The position numbers and the translations under genes were made by a program. Of a DNA stretch of 64,000 nucleotides, positions 26,995 to 36,400 are shown one piece after another. A model generated the notes under the pieces. That model had not been told where the DNA came from and made no database searches. It saw only the letters and a list, made by a program, of their open reading frames with translations. Each line of letters opens with the position of its first letter. Within the stretch, counting starts at the first letter, position 1. The stretch lies in contig CAWDDW010000003.1 of the NCBI GenBank assembly GCA_963801185.1, positions 1,178,001-1,242,000 of the forward strand. The letters run 5' to 3'. Source of the stretch: Palsa-601 sp963801185. GTDB taxonomy: Bacteria; Actinomycetota; Acidimicrobiia; Acidimicrobiales; Bog-793.

Positions 26995-28120
26995 GTGAGT
27001 GCGGTCCGGGCGCGGAGTGCCGCGAGTCGCGCGCGTCAGTCGCGGCCGGGGCGCGGACTACGACGGAAGTGCCCTCTCCAGGCGAGGAGCGGAGCTGCAA
27101 CTGGGCGCCCACGAGGGCCGCGCGCTCACGCATCCCCTTCAGCCCGTACGAGTCGAGGGAGCGCTCCACGCCGGGCTCGTAGCCGGCGCCGTTGTCGGTC
27201 ACCGAGAGCTCGACGGTCTCGCCCCCGTCCCGCAGCACGATGCTGACCCGGTCGGCCCGCGAGTGCTTGACCACGTTCTGCAAGGCTTCCTGGGCTATCC
27301 GGTAGAGCGCCGTCTCGACGTGTGGCGCCAGGCGGCAGTCATCGAGGTCGACCTCGACTTCGGCGGAGCCACCGAGGGAGGTCGCAAGGCTCGTGAGTGC
27401 GGGGCCGAGGCCGAGGTCGTCGAGGATGACCGGTCGCAGCCCGACGATCGCGCGCCTTGCCTCTGCGAGAGCGTCTGAGACGAGCGCCTCGGCAGTCGCG
27501 ACCTCGGCCGTCGCGGCGCCGTCGCCCGAGAGGGTCCTTGCAGCTTGCAGGTGGTAATAGGCAGAGACGAGCCTCTGGCTGATCCCGTCGTGGATGTCGG
27601 CGGCGATGCGCCGGCGGTCGAGCTCTTGCAGCTCGATCATGTGGGCCGCCGATCGCTCGAGCTCGGTCTCGCGAGTGGCCAGCCTGTCGTAGAGGACCGC
27701 GTTCTCGACGATTCCGGCCAGCAGGCTCGCCACCTCTCCGAGCCTCGCCACGTCCTGTTCGCCGAAGTAGTGCTCCTTTCGCGAGTGAAGGTTGAGGACA
27801 CCGACGATCCCAGCCGGGCGCCTCAAGGGCACCGACGCCATCGAGCGGAATTCTTCGCCCCGCAGCGCCGGGATGTAGACGTAGCGGGAGTCCTCCCACT
27901 TGTTGTCGAGCGCGGTCGCCTCGCCGTAGCGGGCGACCCACCCCGCCAGCCCTTCGCCAAGTCGCAGGCGGATGGTGCCGGCCACCTCGTCGAAGTCGCC
28001 CGGAGCTGCCCCCATGAGGACGAGCTCGTCTGCTTCGTGGTCTACAACGTGCACGAAGCACACGTCGGCACCAGTCGACCCGATCACGAACTCGGCCACT
28101 TTGCGCAAGGCCGTGCGCAA
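26960..28120 (-). CDS. GAF-domain NarL-type sensor histidine kinase
   Basis: A 386-residue cytoplasmic kinase: a GAF domain (about 1-145, with LRLGEGLAGWVARYG and MASVPLRRPAGIVGVLNLHS), a HisKA_3 dimerisation domain with the phospho-acceptor His in RRRIAADIHDGISQRL (about 165), and a HATPase with DNGAGYEPG and GLKGMRERAALVGA. No membrane segments, so it senses an intracellular signal, plausibly redox, gas or small molecule as in DevS-like kinases (inference). A TTG at 28120 has GAGGAG six bases upstream; no ATG or GTG is available between it and the upstream stop. It follows its response regulator. Confidence 0.87.
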   Translation of the reverse strand: MRTALRKVAEFVIGSTGADVCFVHVVDHEADELVLMGAAPGDFDEVAGTIRLRLGEGLAGWVARYGEATALDNKWEDSRYVYIPALRGEEFRSMASVPLRRPAGIVGVLNLHSRKEHYFGEQDVARLGEVASLLAGIVENAVLYDRLATRETELERSAAHMIELQELDRRRIAADIHDGISQRLVSAYYHLQAARTLSGDGAATAEVATAEALVSDALAEARRAIVGLRPVILDDLGLGPALTSLATSLGGSAEVEVDLDDCRLAPHVETALYRIAQEALQNVVKHSRADRVSIVLRDGGETVELSVTDNGAGYEPGVERSLDSYGLKGMRERAALVGAQLQLRSSPGEGTSVVVRAPAATDARDSRHSAPGPHSLSEQAPDDPRS

Positions 28121-28206
28121 GTTGCGCTCCTCGGCCCCGAGGTCGATGATCCGGCGCAGCAGCAGCGCCCACGCCGACTCGGCAACGGGCGAGGGGTCTT
28201 GTCGGG

Positions 28207-28881
28207 TCAGCGGAAGATCCCTTCACGAAGGGCGCAGCCGACCGCCTGCGCCCTGTCGGAGACCTCGAGCTTGCGGAGGATCGATCGGACGTGGGTCTTC
28301 ACCGTCTCCTCGCCGAGGACGAGACTTGAGGCGATCTCCTTGTTGGACGCGCCGCGGACGATCAGCTCGAGCACTTCGCTCTCGCGCCTGCTGAGCCCGA
28401 GCCGGGCCCCCGGCCAGAACTCGCCGCGTTGCAGCCGGGCGGCCGTGAGCGCCACCCGGCCTGCGAGTGCCGGGTCGATCACGATCTCACCGGCGAGCAC
28501 CCGGCGGAGGTGACCGATCAGCTCCTCGGCCGTGATCTGCTTGGTGAGGTAGCCGGAGGCCCCCGCGCGAAGTGCCTCGAAGAGGTACTGCTCGTCGTCG
28601 TAGACGGTGAGGAAGACGACTTTCGTCCCGGGCGCGACCTCGAGGAGTTGCTCGCAGAGGTCAAGGCCCGAGGTCTCCGCCATGCGAAGGTCGACGAGGG
28701 CAACGTCGGGCTTGGCCTCGGCCGCCATCCCGCAGGCCTCGGCCGCATCGGTGGTGCTCGCGACCACGACGACGGACTCCTCGTACGGGCGGAGCATCGC
28801 GGCGAGGCCCTCGAGCACGATCGTGTGGTCGTCGACCAGGAGTAGCCGAATGGAGCGGCTCGGCGACCGCATCGCCTCCAT
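28207..28881 (-). CDS. NarL/FixJ-family response regulator
   Basis: A 224-residue regulator. The receiver domain has acidic LLLVDDHTIV, phospho-acceptor Asp in VALVDLRMAE (about 61), Thr in VVFLTVYDD and Lys in GYLTKQI. A LuxR-type helix-turn-helix follows: LSRRESEVLELIVRGASNKE, then VKTHVRSILRKL. It pairs with the GAF kinase 86 bases downstream. The position between cbbR and prk suggests control of the autotrophy genes, in particular the divergent prk (inference). Confidence 0.9.
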   Translation of the reverse strand: MEAMRSPSRSIRLLLVDDHTIVLEGLAAMLRPYEESVVVVASTTDAAEACGMAAEAKPDVALVDLRMAETSGLDLCEQLLEVAPGTKVVFLTVYDDEQYLFEALRAGASGYLTKQITAEELIGHLRRVLAGEIVIDPALAGRVALTAARLQRGEFWPGARLGLSRRESEVLELIVRGASNKEIASSLVLGEETVKTHVRSILRKLEVSDRAQAVGCALREGIFR

Positions 28882-29060
28882 GGGCCAAGCGTACGGGCCG
28901 GTGCCCCGGACGAGGCCGGTGCGGCACCCGCCTCCCGCTGTTCACTCCCCCGGTCCCTCGCTCGGGTGAGGCAGGCGAAGCCGCACAGGCGTACGGTTGG
29001 AGCGGCGCACCTTGCGCCGTTACACGCGGCCGCCCGCGAACAGGGCCCGGAAGGCCAGTG

Positions 29061-30032
29061 ATGAGCCCGAAACGCATGATCATGCGCCGAGCCGAGGCCG
29101 GCACGGCGCTCCGCCCGGTGATGATCGCCATCGCCGGCGACAGCGCGTCCGGGAAGACGACACTCACCCGGGGTCTCGTCGAGGCTCTCGGTGACGAGCG
29201 CAATCACTCGATGTGCACCGACGACTATCACCGTTACGACCGGGAAGAGCGAAAGTCACTGCCGTTCACGCCTCTTCACCCGTTGTGCAACTACCTCGAG
29301 ATCATGGAGCAGCACCTGCAGCTGCTCGCCCTCGGCGAGCCGATCCTGAAGCCGGTCTACAACCACCGGAACGGGACGCTCGAGCGCCCCACCCTCGTCG
29401 AGCCGAGCGACTTCCTCATCATCGAGGGCCTCTTCCCGCTCTACAGCCCGTTGTCACGGGCCTGCTTCGACTTGAAGGTCTTCCTCGACCCACCCGAGTC
29501 CATCCGTCGCTCTTGGAAGGTGGCGCGCGACACGCGCGATCGGGGTTACACAGCCGAGCAGGTGCTGGCCGACCTCGAGCGGCGCGAGCCGGAGTCGGCG
29601 GCATTCATCCGGCCGCAGCGTCGGTGGGCGGACATCGTGGTCCGTTTCGCCCCGATCGCCGAGCGGCACGAGACCGAGCAGGGCCCCCTGTCCGCGACCG
29701 TCCTCCTCCGGCCGACCGCACCTCATCCCGACCTCTCGGCCGTGCTGACCGAGGACACGCGCGAGGCGCTGCACCTGAAGCTTGCTCGCGACGACGACGG
29801 CAAGCCCGTCGATGCCCTCCACATCCACGCCTACGCCTCGCGGTCTGTGACCCGCCGGGTGGAGGAGACCATCTGGTCGAACCTCGGCATAGACCAGGAG
29901 CTCCCGGACTGCCTCGGCGTCATCCGCTCGGGCGAGAGGAGCGAAGCGCTGGCCGTGGTCCAGTTGCTCCTGCTGTACCACTTGTTGCTGGCGAGGCGGA
30001 TGCAACACGAGCATCTCGAGATGATGCCCTGA
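29061..30032 (+). CDS. prk: Phosphoribulokinase
   Basis: A 323-residue kinase making ribulose 1,5-bisphosphate from ribulose 5-phosphate and ATP, the committed supply reaction for RuBisCO. P-loop GDSASGKTT at about 26-34; SMCTDDYHRYDR (catalytic base Asp region) near 52-63; PVYNHRNGTL and IIEGLFPLYSP follow. The C-terminal extension (SGERSEALAVVQLLLLYHLL) is in keeping with long-form enzymes. The ATG at 29061 has GGAAGG upstream, preferred to the overlapping GTG at 29058. It is on the strand opposite to cbbLSX and separated by the two-component genes. Confidence 0.93.
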   Translation: MSPKRMIMRRAEAGTALRPVMIAIAGDSASGKTTLTRGLVEALGDERNHSMCTDDYHRYDREERKSLPFTPLHPLCNYLEIMEQHLQLLALGEPILKPVYNHRNGTLERPTLVEPSDFLIIEGLFPLYSPLSRACFDLKVFLDPPESIRRSWKVARDTRDRGYTAEQVLADLERREPESAAFIRPQRRWADIVVRFAPIAERHETEQGPLSATVLLRPTAPHPDLSAVLTEDTREALHLKLARDDDGKPVDALHIHAYASRSVTRRVEETIWSNLGIDQELPDCLGVIRSGERSEALAVVQLLLLYHLLLARRMQHEHLEMMP

Positions 30033-30095
30033 AGGCAGAGCCAAGGTGCCCGCGGCACCGGTTCGGCGCCTTTGTACCGGTCTAGGTTGAGGACG

Positions 30096-31547
30096 ATGTG
30101 GCTAGCGGACGCGTTGCCTGCCGGGGCGGCCGATGTCGTGGACACGGCGCAATTGCTTCCGGTGTCCCAGCTCGAGTCATGGCACCGCGAGCTCGACACG
30201 ATGGGCATGCGCGCGACCGGCGCCGAGGCCCACGAGCGCTACATCGACCAGCTGCGCGAGCGGTTGGCCGAAGCCGGCGTGAGCGAGCTCCACTTCGAGC
30301 CGGTGCCGATCGATCGGTGGACGACGGCGTCCTGGTCGCTCGAGATCCCCGAGGGACCAGACGCCGGTCCGGTCGGCACGGCGTCGTACATCCCTTACTC
30401 CGGTTCGACGCCTCCGGGTGGTGTGACCGGTGAGCTGGTGGCCGTCGACCCGACCACTCCACCCGAGCCCGGCTCACTGCGTGGGAAGATCGCCATGTTC
30501 GGAGTGCCGCGTGCGCCGATCAGCTACTCGATCATGGAGCTCGTAGCTCACGACGTCTTCGATCCCTCGCGAGTGATAGAGCCCGAGGCGCTCTACGACC
30601 GCCCCTGGACCGGAGTCGCGTCTCTGATCGCGTTCTTGGATGCACTCGGCGCGAGCGGTGCCACCGGAGCGGTGGGCGTCATCGACCTCCCTCCGGCGAG
30701 CGCCTATGGCTCGTACTTCCCTTATGACGGGAAGATCCGCCGCGTCCCAGGAGTCTTCGTCGACGCCCCGAGCGGGCATCGCCTGAAGGCTCTCGCTGCT
30801 TCCGGCACTGTCGCCCGTCTTACCCTCCCAGCCGTAGTCGAGCGGGTAACGAGCCGCAACCTCGTGGGCGTCATCCCAGGCCGTTCCGACGAGATCGTCA
30901 TCTTGAACTCCCATACCGACGGCACGAACGCCATCGAGGACAACGGCCCGAACGCCATCGTCGCGATGTGCCAGTACCTCACGCGCCTCGACCGCCGGCA
31001 TCTACCGAGGACCGTGATGGTCGTGCTCACTACCGGCCACTTCTGCGGCGGTGTCGGTCAGGTCAGCTTCGTCGAGGCTCACCGTGACACGGCGCTTCGC
31101 AGGACTGCCTGCGCGATCTGCCTCGAGCACTTCGGCGCTCTCGAATGGCGAGACGACGGAGAGGGCCGGATGGAGCTGACGGGGCGGCCTGAGCTCGGCG
31201 TCGTGTTCGTCCCGGAGAACAGCGCCATGGTGGAGGCCTCCCGGCGCGCGCTCCGCCTCGCCGACGCCGCCCCGGCGATGGTACTGCGCCCGTTCGTCGC
31301 CGACGCTGAAAGCCCGAACGGTTACGGCTGGCCGGGGGAGGGGACCCAGCTCTGGACGAAGGGGCACATTCCGACGGCCAACTACATCACGGGGCCGACC
31401 TATCTCCTCAACTGGGGCATAGACACCCTCCCCATGTGCGACATGGAGCGGGTGCGTAGAGCGACGGTGGCCTTCTTGCAGATGGCGCTTGACTTGAGCC
31501 GGGTCCCGATCGACCAGCTCCGAGCCCTTGACCTGGACGGGCTCTGA
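30096..31547 (+). CDS. M28-like metallopeptidase/aminopeptidase family protein
   Basis: A protein of about 483 residues. The C-terminal half has EIVILNSHTDGTNAIEDNGP, the H-x-D metal site of M28-type peptidases, with ICLEHFGALEW as a later acidic element. The N-terminal half (up to about 250) contains a PA-like insert region (GVTGELVAVD, LRGKIAMFGVP). No signal peptide. Substrate unknown. The ATG at 30096 lies 63 bases after prk; GAGG is close (three bases), so an upstream TTG cannot be fully excluded. It may be co-transcribed with prk. Confidence 0.72.
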   Translation: MWLADALPAGAADVVDTAQLLPVSQLESWHRELDTMGMRATGAEAHERYIDQLRERLAEAGVSELHFEPVPIDRWTTASWSLEIPEGPDAGPVGTASYIPYSGSTPPGGVTGELVAVDPTTPPEPGSLRGKIAMFGVPRAPISYSIMELVAHDVFDPSRVIEPEALYDRPWTGVASLIAFLDALGASGATGAVGVIDLPPASAYGSYFPYDGKIRRVPGVFVDAPSGHRLKALAASGTVARLTLPAVVERVTSRNLVGVIPGRSDEIVILNSHTDGTNAIEDNGPNAIVAMCQYLTRLDRRHLPRTVMVVLTTGHFCGGVGQVSFVEAHRDTALRRTACAICLEHFGALEWRDDGEGRMELTGRPELGVVFVPENSAMVEASRRALRLADAAPAMVLRPFVADAESPNGYGWPGEGTQLWTKGHIPTANYITGPTYLLNWGIDTLPMCDMERVRRATVAFLQMALDLSRVPIDQLRALDLDGL

Positions 31548-31583
31548 TGGCGCTGGGCGGCGACGCGAGCACGCTGCCGCCGG

Positions 31584-33062
31584 TCAGTGGTCTGCCACGA
31601 TCGAGCCCACACGCTCTGCCAAGGTCGGGTCGTGGCGCGTGAGGAACGACGCGTAGATGACGGACAAGACGAGGACTGCGAGAGCGACGTAGGGGTACAC
31701 GTTGTAGGGCGAGGCCTGTCCGGGCTTCGAGAGGTAGTAGAGCGGCACGACGATCGTCGCGGCACCGAGCACCGGCAAGATCGCATGCTTGATCGGGTTG
31801 AACGACTCCGGCGCGTACTTGCGGATGAAGAATGGCAGCGCCAAGTTCGTGGCGAGGTACACGACCAGCACGAGGATCGTGCCCATCGTCGACGACTCGA
31901 AGAAGAAGTTGATCGGGTTCAGCTGGACGCCCGTTTTCGTCAGGGAGTCGTAGATCGCCCAGACCCCGATGATCCCGAGCCCGGTGCCGACGAAGGTGAA
32001 GATGGCGTTCCTCGGGGTGCGCCGGCCTTGCTCGACCCTGCCCACCCAGCTCGGCAGGAGACCCTCCCGGCCGGAGTTGAAGATGAGACGTGCTTGCGAG
32101 TTGGACCCGGCGATGAGCGCCCCGAGCGTAGAGGTGAGGCCTGCGAGATACGCGAAGACGGCCAGCACTCCGACCGTGCTGTGGGCGACGCTGATGAACG
32201 GGACCGCGGCGGCGCCGAGCTTCGTCACGTTGTAACCGAACCCGGTCACCGTCGAGTACGCGAACAACAAGTAGCTGACGACCATGATCCCGACCGAGAG
32301 AAAGACGGCACGGGGGACGTTGTGACGGGGGTTGTCTGTCTCCTCAGCGAGCGCGGCCGAGTTCTCCCAGCCGATGAAGAGGTAGATCGCAAGTGGGAAG
32401 CCGGCAGAAAGTCCGGAGAATCCGTTCGTGATGTGGCTCGGCTCGAACGGGATGAACGACAGGTGCCCGGCGTGCTTGATGATCGAGGCGATCGACACGA
32501 CGACCAGGATCAACAGCTCGAAAGTGAAGAACGTGCCTGCCACTTTCGTCGAGATGCCAACTCCGCGGATCATCATCGCCACAGCACCGATGGTGAGGAG
32601 CACGGTCAAGATGCCCCAGGGGATGTTCCACCCGAAGTAGTAGTTCAAGGTGATCGAGAAGAACCCTCCGGAGATCGCGATGACCGACGCCATGGCGACG
32701 ATGTAGCCGGTGCCGGCGAGCAGGGCTGTCGTGACCGCGCTCGTCGGGCCGAAGGTCTTGCCGACGAAGGTTATGAAGCCGCCGGTCGACGGCGTGATCT
32801 TCGCGAACTCCGAGAGGGTGTTGGCGAGGAAGGCGATCGCGACGCCCGCCGCGAGGATGGTGAGCGGAGCGGCGACCCCTGCGGTGAGCGCGAGGAAGCC
32901 GAAGCCGAAATAGAAGCTCATGGCGGGGGCGACATTCGCCATGGTCGCGGCCGAGATGTCGACGAGGCCGAGAACTCCCTTGTTGAGGCGGTGCTCTTGG
33001 CCGACCTCTCCGACCGGGGGGCTCTTCGATTCTCCGATGGGAAGTGGCGTGACTTCGGTCAT
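31584..33062 (-). CDS. APC-family amino acid/amine permease
   Basis: A 492-residue permease with about 12 hydrophobic helices. The first helix region GLVDISAATMANVAPAMSFY and the conserved GSNSQARLIFNSGREGLLP segment are typical of APC transporters in actinobacteria. AAGGAGC precedes the ATG. The gene follows the nitrilase-family gene by 69 bases on the same strand; import of an amine, amide or nitrile that the nitrilase then hydrolyses is a reasonable inference, not shown by sequence. Confidence 0.88.
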   Translation of the reverse strand: MTEVTPLPIGESKSPPVGEVGQEHRLNKGVLGLVDISAATMANVAPAMSFYFGFGFLALTAGVAAPLTILAAGVAIAFLANTLSEFAKITPSTGGFITFVGKTFGPTSAVTTALLAGTGYIVAMASVIAISGGFFSITLNYYFGWNIPWGILTVLLTIGAVAMMIRGVGISTKVAGTFFTFELLILVVVSIASIIKHAGHLSFIPFEPSHITNGFSGLSAGFPLAIYLFIGWENSAALAEETDNPRHNVPRAVFLSVGIMVVSYLLFAYSTVTGFGYNVTKLGAAAVPFISVAHSTVGVLAVFAYLAGLTSTLGALIAGSNSQARLIFNSGREGLLPSWVGRVEQGRRTPRNAIFTFVGTGLGIIGVWAIYDSLTKTGVQLNPINFFFESSTMGTILVLVVYLATNLALPFFIRKYAPESFNPIKHAILPVLGAATIVVPLYYLSKPGQASPYNVYPYVALAVLVLSVIYASFLTRHDPTLAERVGSIVADH

Positions 33063-33131
33063 GGTGCTCCTTTCGGGGATGCGGGGGACTCTTCGAGAGT
33101 TGCTGGGCCGCTCGCGAGGAGGCGTTCTCGG

Positions 33132-33935
33132 TCACGACGCCGCCTCGAGGGTCTGCCCGGTCTCGTTCGCGACCGGGATCCCGGTGCGCAGATCGGCCAG
33201 ATAGTCAGGCTGGGGACGGTCGCCGATGGCGACCTCGACGACGCGGACGTCCGGGGTGTAGGGAGCGAGGCTCGCGACGAGCTTCCCGGACGCGTCTGCC
33301 ACGCCCGACATGCCGCAGAAGACGAAGCTCGACTCTCGCCCTACACGGTTGACATAGACGTGTGGCAAGCGGTTCTCCATGGCGCGGACGCGCAGGCAGA
33401 GGGCGTGATCGTCCGCGTACGGGTCCATGTTGGCGGAGATCGTGACGAGCAGCTCGGCGCCCGCCGAGGCGACCGCGCGTGCAGGCTCGGGGAACTCGAC
33501 GTCGTAGCAGACGATCGGCCCGACCTTGACGCCGGCCAACGTGGTGACCAGGTAGTGATCGCCTGCGAGGAAGAAGCGCTTCTCATTGCCGAAGAGATGG
33601 ACCTTCTGATAGCAGGCGGTGACCGCGCCCAGCTCGTCGACGCACACTGCCGTGTTGGCGACGCCTCCGGCGATCTGCTCGGCGACGCCGGCGACGACGG
33701 CGGTCCCGAGGCGCCGGGCGGCGGTCCTCAGTGCCGAGAGAGGGGAATCCGGGCCCCGCACGGTCACCGCACCGTTCCCGGTGAGCGAGCCGCTGAGGAA
33801 GACCTCGGGGAAGACCGCGAGCGACACTTCGGGGTGGATATCGAGCAGTTCGAGGGCAGCCGCGAGGTTGCCGGAGAGGTCGTCCGATCGTGACTCCAGT
33901 TGCGCGAGCAGCACACTGACCGATCGTGTCGCCAT
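33132..33935 (-). CDS. Carbon-nitrogen hydrolase (nitrilase superfamily)
   Basis: A 267-residue enzyme with the Glu-Lys-Cys triad: Glu in LAVFPEVFLSG (about 44), Lys in CYQKVHLFG (about 112) and Cys in GPIVCYDVEFPEP (about 145). The length is normal for aliphatic amidase or N-carbamoyl hydrolase branches of the superfamily. Substrate not determined. It is first in a likely two-gene operon with the APC permease. ATG at 33935 preceded by GGGAGGGG. Confidence 0.87.
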   Translation of the reverse strand: MATRSVSVLLAQLESRSDDLSGNLAAALELLDIHPEVSLAVFPEVFLSGSLTGNGAVTVRGPDSPLSALRTAARRLGTAVVAGVAEQIAGGVANTAVCVDELGAVTACYQKVHLFGNEKRFFLAGDHYLVTTLAGVKVGPIVCYDVEFPEPARAVASAGAELLVTISANMDPYADDHALCLRVRAMENRLPHVYVNRVGRESSFVFCGMSGVADASGKLVASLAPYTPDVRVVEVAIGDRPQPDYLADLRTGIPVANETGQTLEAAS

Positions 33936-34022
33936 GGACCCCTCCCGAGACTCCGCGGCTTTGGGACGCGAACGTAGCCGAGACGCGGATCGAAAGTGCG
34001 CTCCTTGCGAGCCGGCCGCCCG

Positions 34023-34433
34023 TCAGTGGGTGTGTTTGGCGGTATGGGCCAGGGCGATGAACTCGTCCCGCATCTCCTTCGTCACTTCCCCACCAGGTGA
34101 CAGCGAGCACCACGCCGCGCCCGCAGTGCTGTCGCTCGGGCCGAGGGATCGGTACCTCGCCGTCATCGTGAATCGGTCGGGGAAGACCTCTACGACGTTC
34201 ACCGAGACGGTCACTCCGCCTCCCGTGATCCCAGCGCGGCCCCGCTCGACTCTCGAGCCGAGAACCTCGACGCTAGATCCGTCGACTGTGAGGCACAGAT
34301 CGAAGTACATCGCCCGCACGCGCTCGAAGAATCGAAGAAGGCTCGCCTCCGTGAGCATGCCGTCCTCGTCGCAGTCCTCCTCCGCCACGGGGAGCGTGGC
34401 CACGACCGGCCACCGGCTGACCATCTGTGACAT
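34023..34433 (-). CDS. Hotdog-fold thioesterase-like protein
   Basis: A protein of about 136 residues. VVATLPVAEEDCDEDGMLTE resembles the start of 4-hydroxybenzoyl-CoA thioesterase-type proteins, followed by the central helix LLRFFERVRAMYFD and strands with FPDRFTMTARYRSLG. It could hydrolyse or bind an acyl-CoA, but the catalytic acid cannot be identified with confidence. The open frame extends far upstream; the ATG at 34433 gives the family length. It is divergent from the oxygenase pair, 78 bases apart. Confidence 0.68.
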   Translation of the reverse strand: MSQMVSRWPVVATLPVAEEDCDEDGMLTEASLLRFFERVRAMYFDLCLTVDGSSVEVLGSRVERGRAGITGGGVTVSVNVVEVFPDRFTMTARYRSLGPSDSTAGAAWCSLSPGGEVTKEMRDEFIALAHTAKHTH

Positions 34434-34511
34434 CTGCTCAGCTTTGCCGATTCCGACATTGTGGGCGACGCAGCCCCGGCAACTCGGCCGTGGCGTATCT
34501 ACGCTGAGACC

Positions 34512-35536
34512 ATGCCCGGCGTCCCGTCGATCGACATCGGCCCGCTGCTCGGCGGCGGCGGCACAGCCGGCGCGGTCGGCCGTGCACTCGATGAGGCTTG
34601 CCGCGAGGTGGGTGTGTTCTACGTCGTCGGTCATGGCGTCGCCCCGGAGCTGCGGGCGCGCCTCGAGCGACTGGCCCGTCAATTCTTCGAGCGCCCCGAG
34701 GTGGACAAGAGCAAGATAGCGATGGCACGCGCCGGCCGCGCATGGCGCGGGTGGTTCCCTGTCGGGGGGAGCTCACCTCGGGTGTTCCGGACCTGAAGGA
34801 AGGGCTCTACTTCGGCAGCGAGCTCACCGCCGATCACCCCCGGGTGAGGGCTCAGACACCTTTGCACGGACCGAACCTCTTCCCGAGCTACCCGCACGAG
34901 CTGAAGGAGGTGGTGCTCACGTACATGGACGAGCTGACCCGCGTGGGCCAGGGCGTGCTCGGCGGGATCGCGCGCGGCCTCGGGCTCGACCCGACCTTCT
35001 TCTCGAGCGGCCTCACTGCCGATCCTCTCGTGTTGTTCCGCATCTTCCGCTACCCCGTGCCGAGCTCAGCCGACGAGGCGGGTTGGGGCGTCGGCGAGCA
35101 CACCGACTACGGGCTCCTCACGCTCCTCGGCCAGGATGCGAACGCCGGGCTCGAGGTGAGGACGGCGGAGGGGTGGGTGAGCGCAGAACCGCTCGCTGAC
35201 AGCCTCGTCTGCAATCTCGGCGACATGCTCGAACGGCTGACCGGCGGTCTCTATCGCTCGACGCCGCATCGGGTGCGCAACGCAGGTGGCGTCGATCGAC
35301 TCTCGTTCCCCTTCTTCCTCGACCCCTCGTGGGATGCCGTCATCGACCGCCTCCCGATCGTGGAGCGACCGCTTGGACAAGCCGGAGCCGACCGGTGGGA
35401 CCGTGCGAGCGTCCACGGCTTCACCGGCACGTACGGCGATTACGTGTTAGCCAAGGTCGGGAGAGTGTTCCCCGAGCTTGCCGCCCATTCGATCCCGGCC
35501 ACTGCCGGGAGCACTTCGCACAGGAGGCACACGTAA
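34512..35536 (+). CDS. Isopenicillin N synthase-like 2-oxoglutarate/Fe(II) oxygenase (frameshifted)
   Basis: About 341 residues when rejoined. The N-terminal DIOX_N domain (DEACREVGVFYVVGHGVAPE) is in one frame; after a G-run at 34764-34769 the second frame continues with ELTSGVPDLKEGLYFG and the C-terminal jelly roll. Iron ligands are seen as HTD in VGEHTDYGLL and H in YRSTPHRVRN. One G appears missing directly before an intact GAGCTC; adding it gives PVGGELTSGVPD. The stop TAA overlaps the ATG of the next gene (TAATG). Substrate unknown. Confidence 0.82.
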
Positions 35537-36348
35537 TGAAGATCCACCGGCTCAACCGTGACTTCGAGTGGCGCTCGCCCGATGGGCACTTCAGCGCGGT
35601 CAGTTCCGAGCAGGTGAGCCAGTACAACGACTCGGGCTACTTCCTGCTCGAGGACGCCTTCGAGCCGGAGGTGATTGCGGAGGTGACGGCCGCAATCGAC
35701 CCGGTGGAGCAACGCCGCGAGGAGTGGCTGCGCGAGAAAGGGGGCACGTTCTTCATCGCCCGAGCGGGAGAGATCACCTTCAGCACCCATCTCGTTCTCG
35801 AGTCCGAGTACCTTCGCCGATTCGTCGGGTCGGCGGTGCTGACCGGCTTGTGCCGTGACCTCGTCGGACCGGACGTCAGGCTCTACTGGGATCAGGCCGT
35901 CTACAAGAAACCGCACACGTCGTCGCCGTTCCCATGGCACCAGGACAACGGCTATGCCTTCATCGAGCCGCAGCAGTACTTGACGTGCTGGATCGCGCTC
36001 ACCGACGCCGACGAGGAGAACGGCTGCCCCTGGGTCGTTCCCGGCGTTCACAAGATGGGCACGCTCGCACACGAGTACTCCGATATCGGGCTCGTCTGCC
36101 TCGACGACGCGCCCGGCGCAGTTGCAGTCCCGGCGCGAAGCGGCAGCATCGTGGTCTTCTCGTCGCTCACGCCACACTGCACGGGACCGAATCGCACGGA
36201 CGCTGTGAGGAAGGCCTACATCGTGCAGTACGCCCCCGACGGAGCAGAGGTGCTGAACGCCGAAGGCGGCACTGTCGGGAGGACTCGCGCAGACGACCCG
36301 GGGCGCCAGTTCCCAGTGCTCGAAGCCGGGCTCCCGCGCTCGGCATGA
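35536..36348 (+). CDS. Phytanoyl-CoA dioxygenase-family (PhyH) oxygenase
   Basis: A 270-residue 2-oxoglutarate/Fe(II) enzyme. Iron site: H-x-D in PFPWHQDNGYAF (about 136) and the distal His in SSLTPHCTGPN; substrate/cosubstrate elements YLTCWIALTDAD and GCPWVVPGVHK. A GGAGG eight bases upstream and the TAATG overlap with the preceding oxygenase show translational coupling, so the two enzymes may act in one pathway. Family members hydroxylate CoA esters, ectoine and many secondary metabolites. Confidence 0.9.
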   Translation: MKIHRLNRDFEWRSPDGHFSAVSSEQVSQYNDSGYFLLEDAFEPEVIAEVTAAIDPVEQRREEWLREKGGTFFIARAGEITFSTHLVLESEYLRRFVGSAVLTGLCRDLVGPDVRLYWDQAVYKKPHTSSPFPWHQDNGYAFIEPQQYLTCWIALTDADEENGCPWVVPGVHKMGTLAHEYSDIGLVCLDDAPGAVAVPARSGSIVVFSSLTPHCTGPNRTDAVRKAYIVQYAPDGAEVLNAEGGTVGRTRADDPGRQFPVLEAGLPRSA

Positions 36349-36400
36349 CCCGCCAGTCGGTTTGGGAGCGGTTCGCGGCGGAGGAGTAGCCCAGGACGCC

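Noticed and set aside
31587..33893. A 768-codon open plus-strand frame opposite the permease and nitrilase genes
   Set aside because: It is antisense to two well-supported genes, is Arg/Glu/Asp-rich low-complexity, and has no domain; long antisense frames are expected at this GC content.
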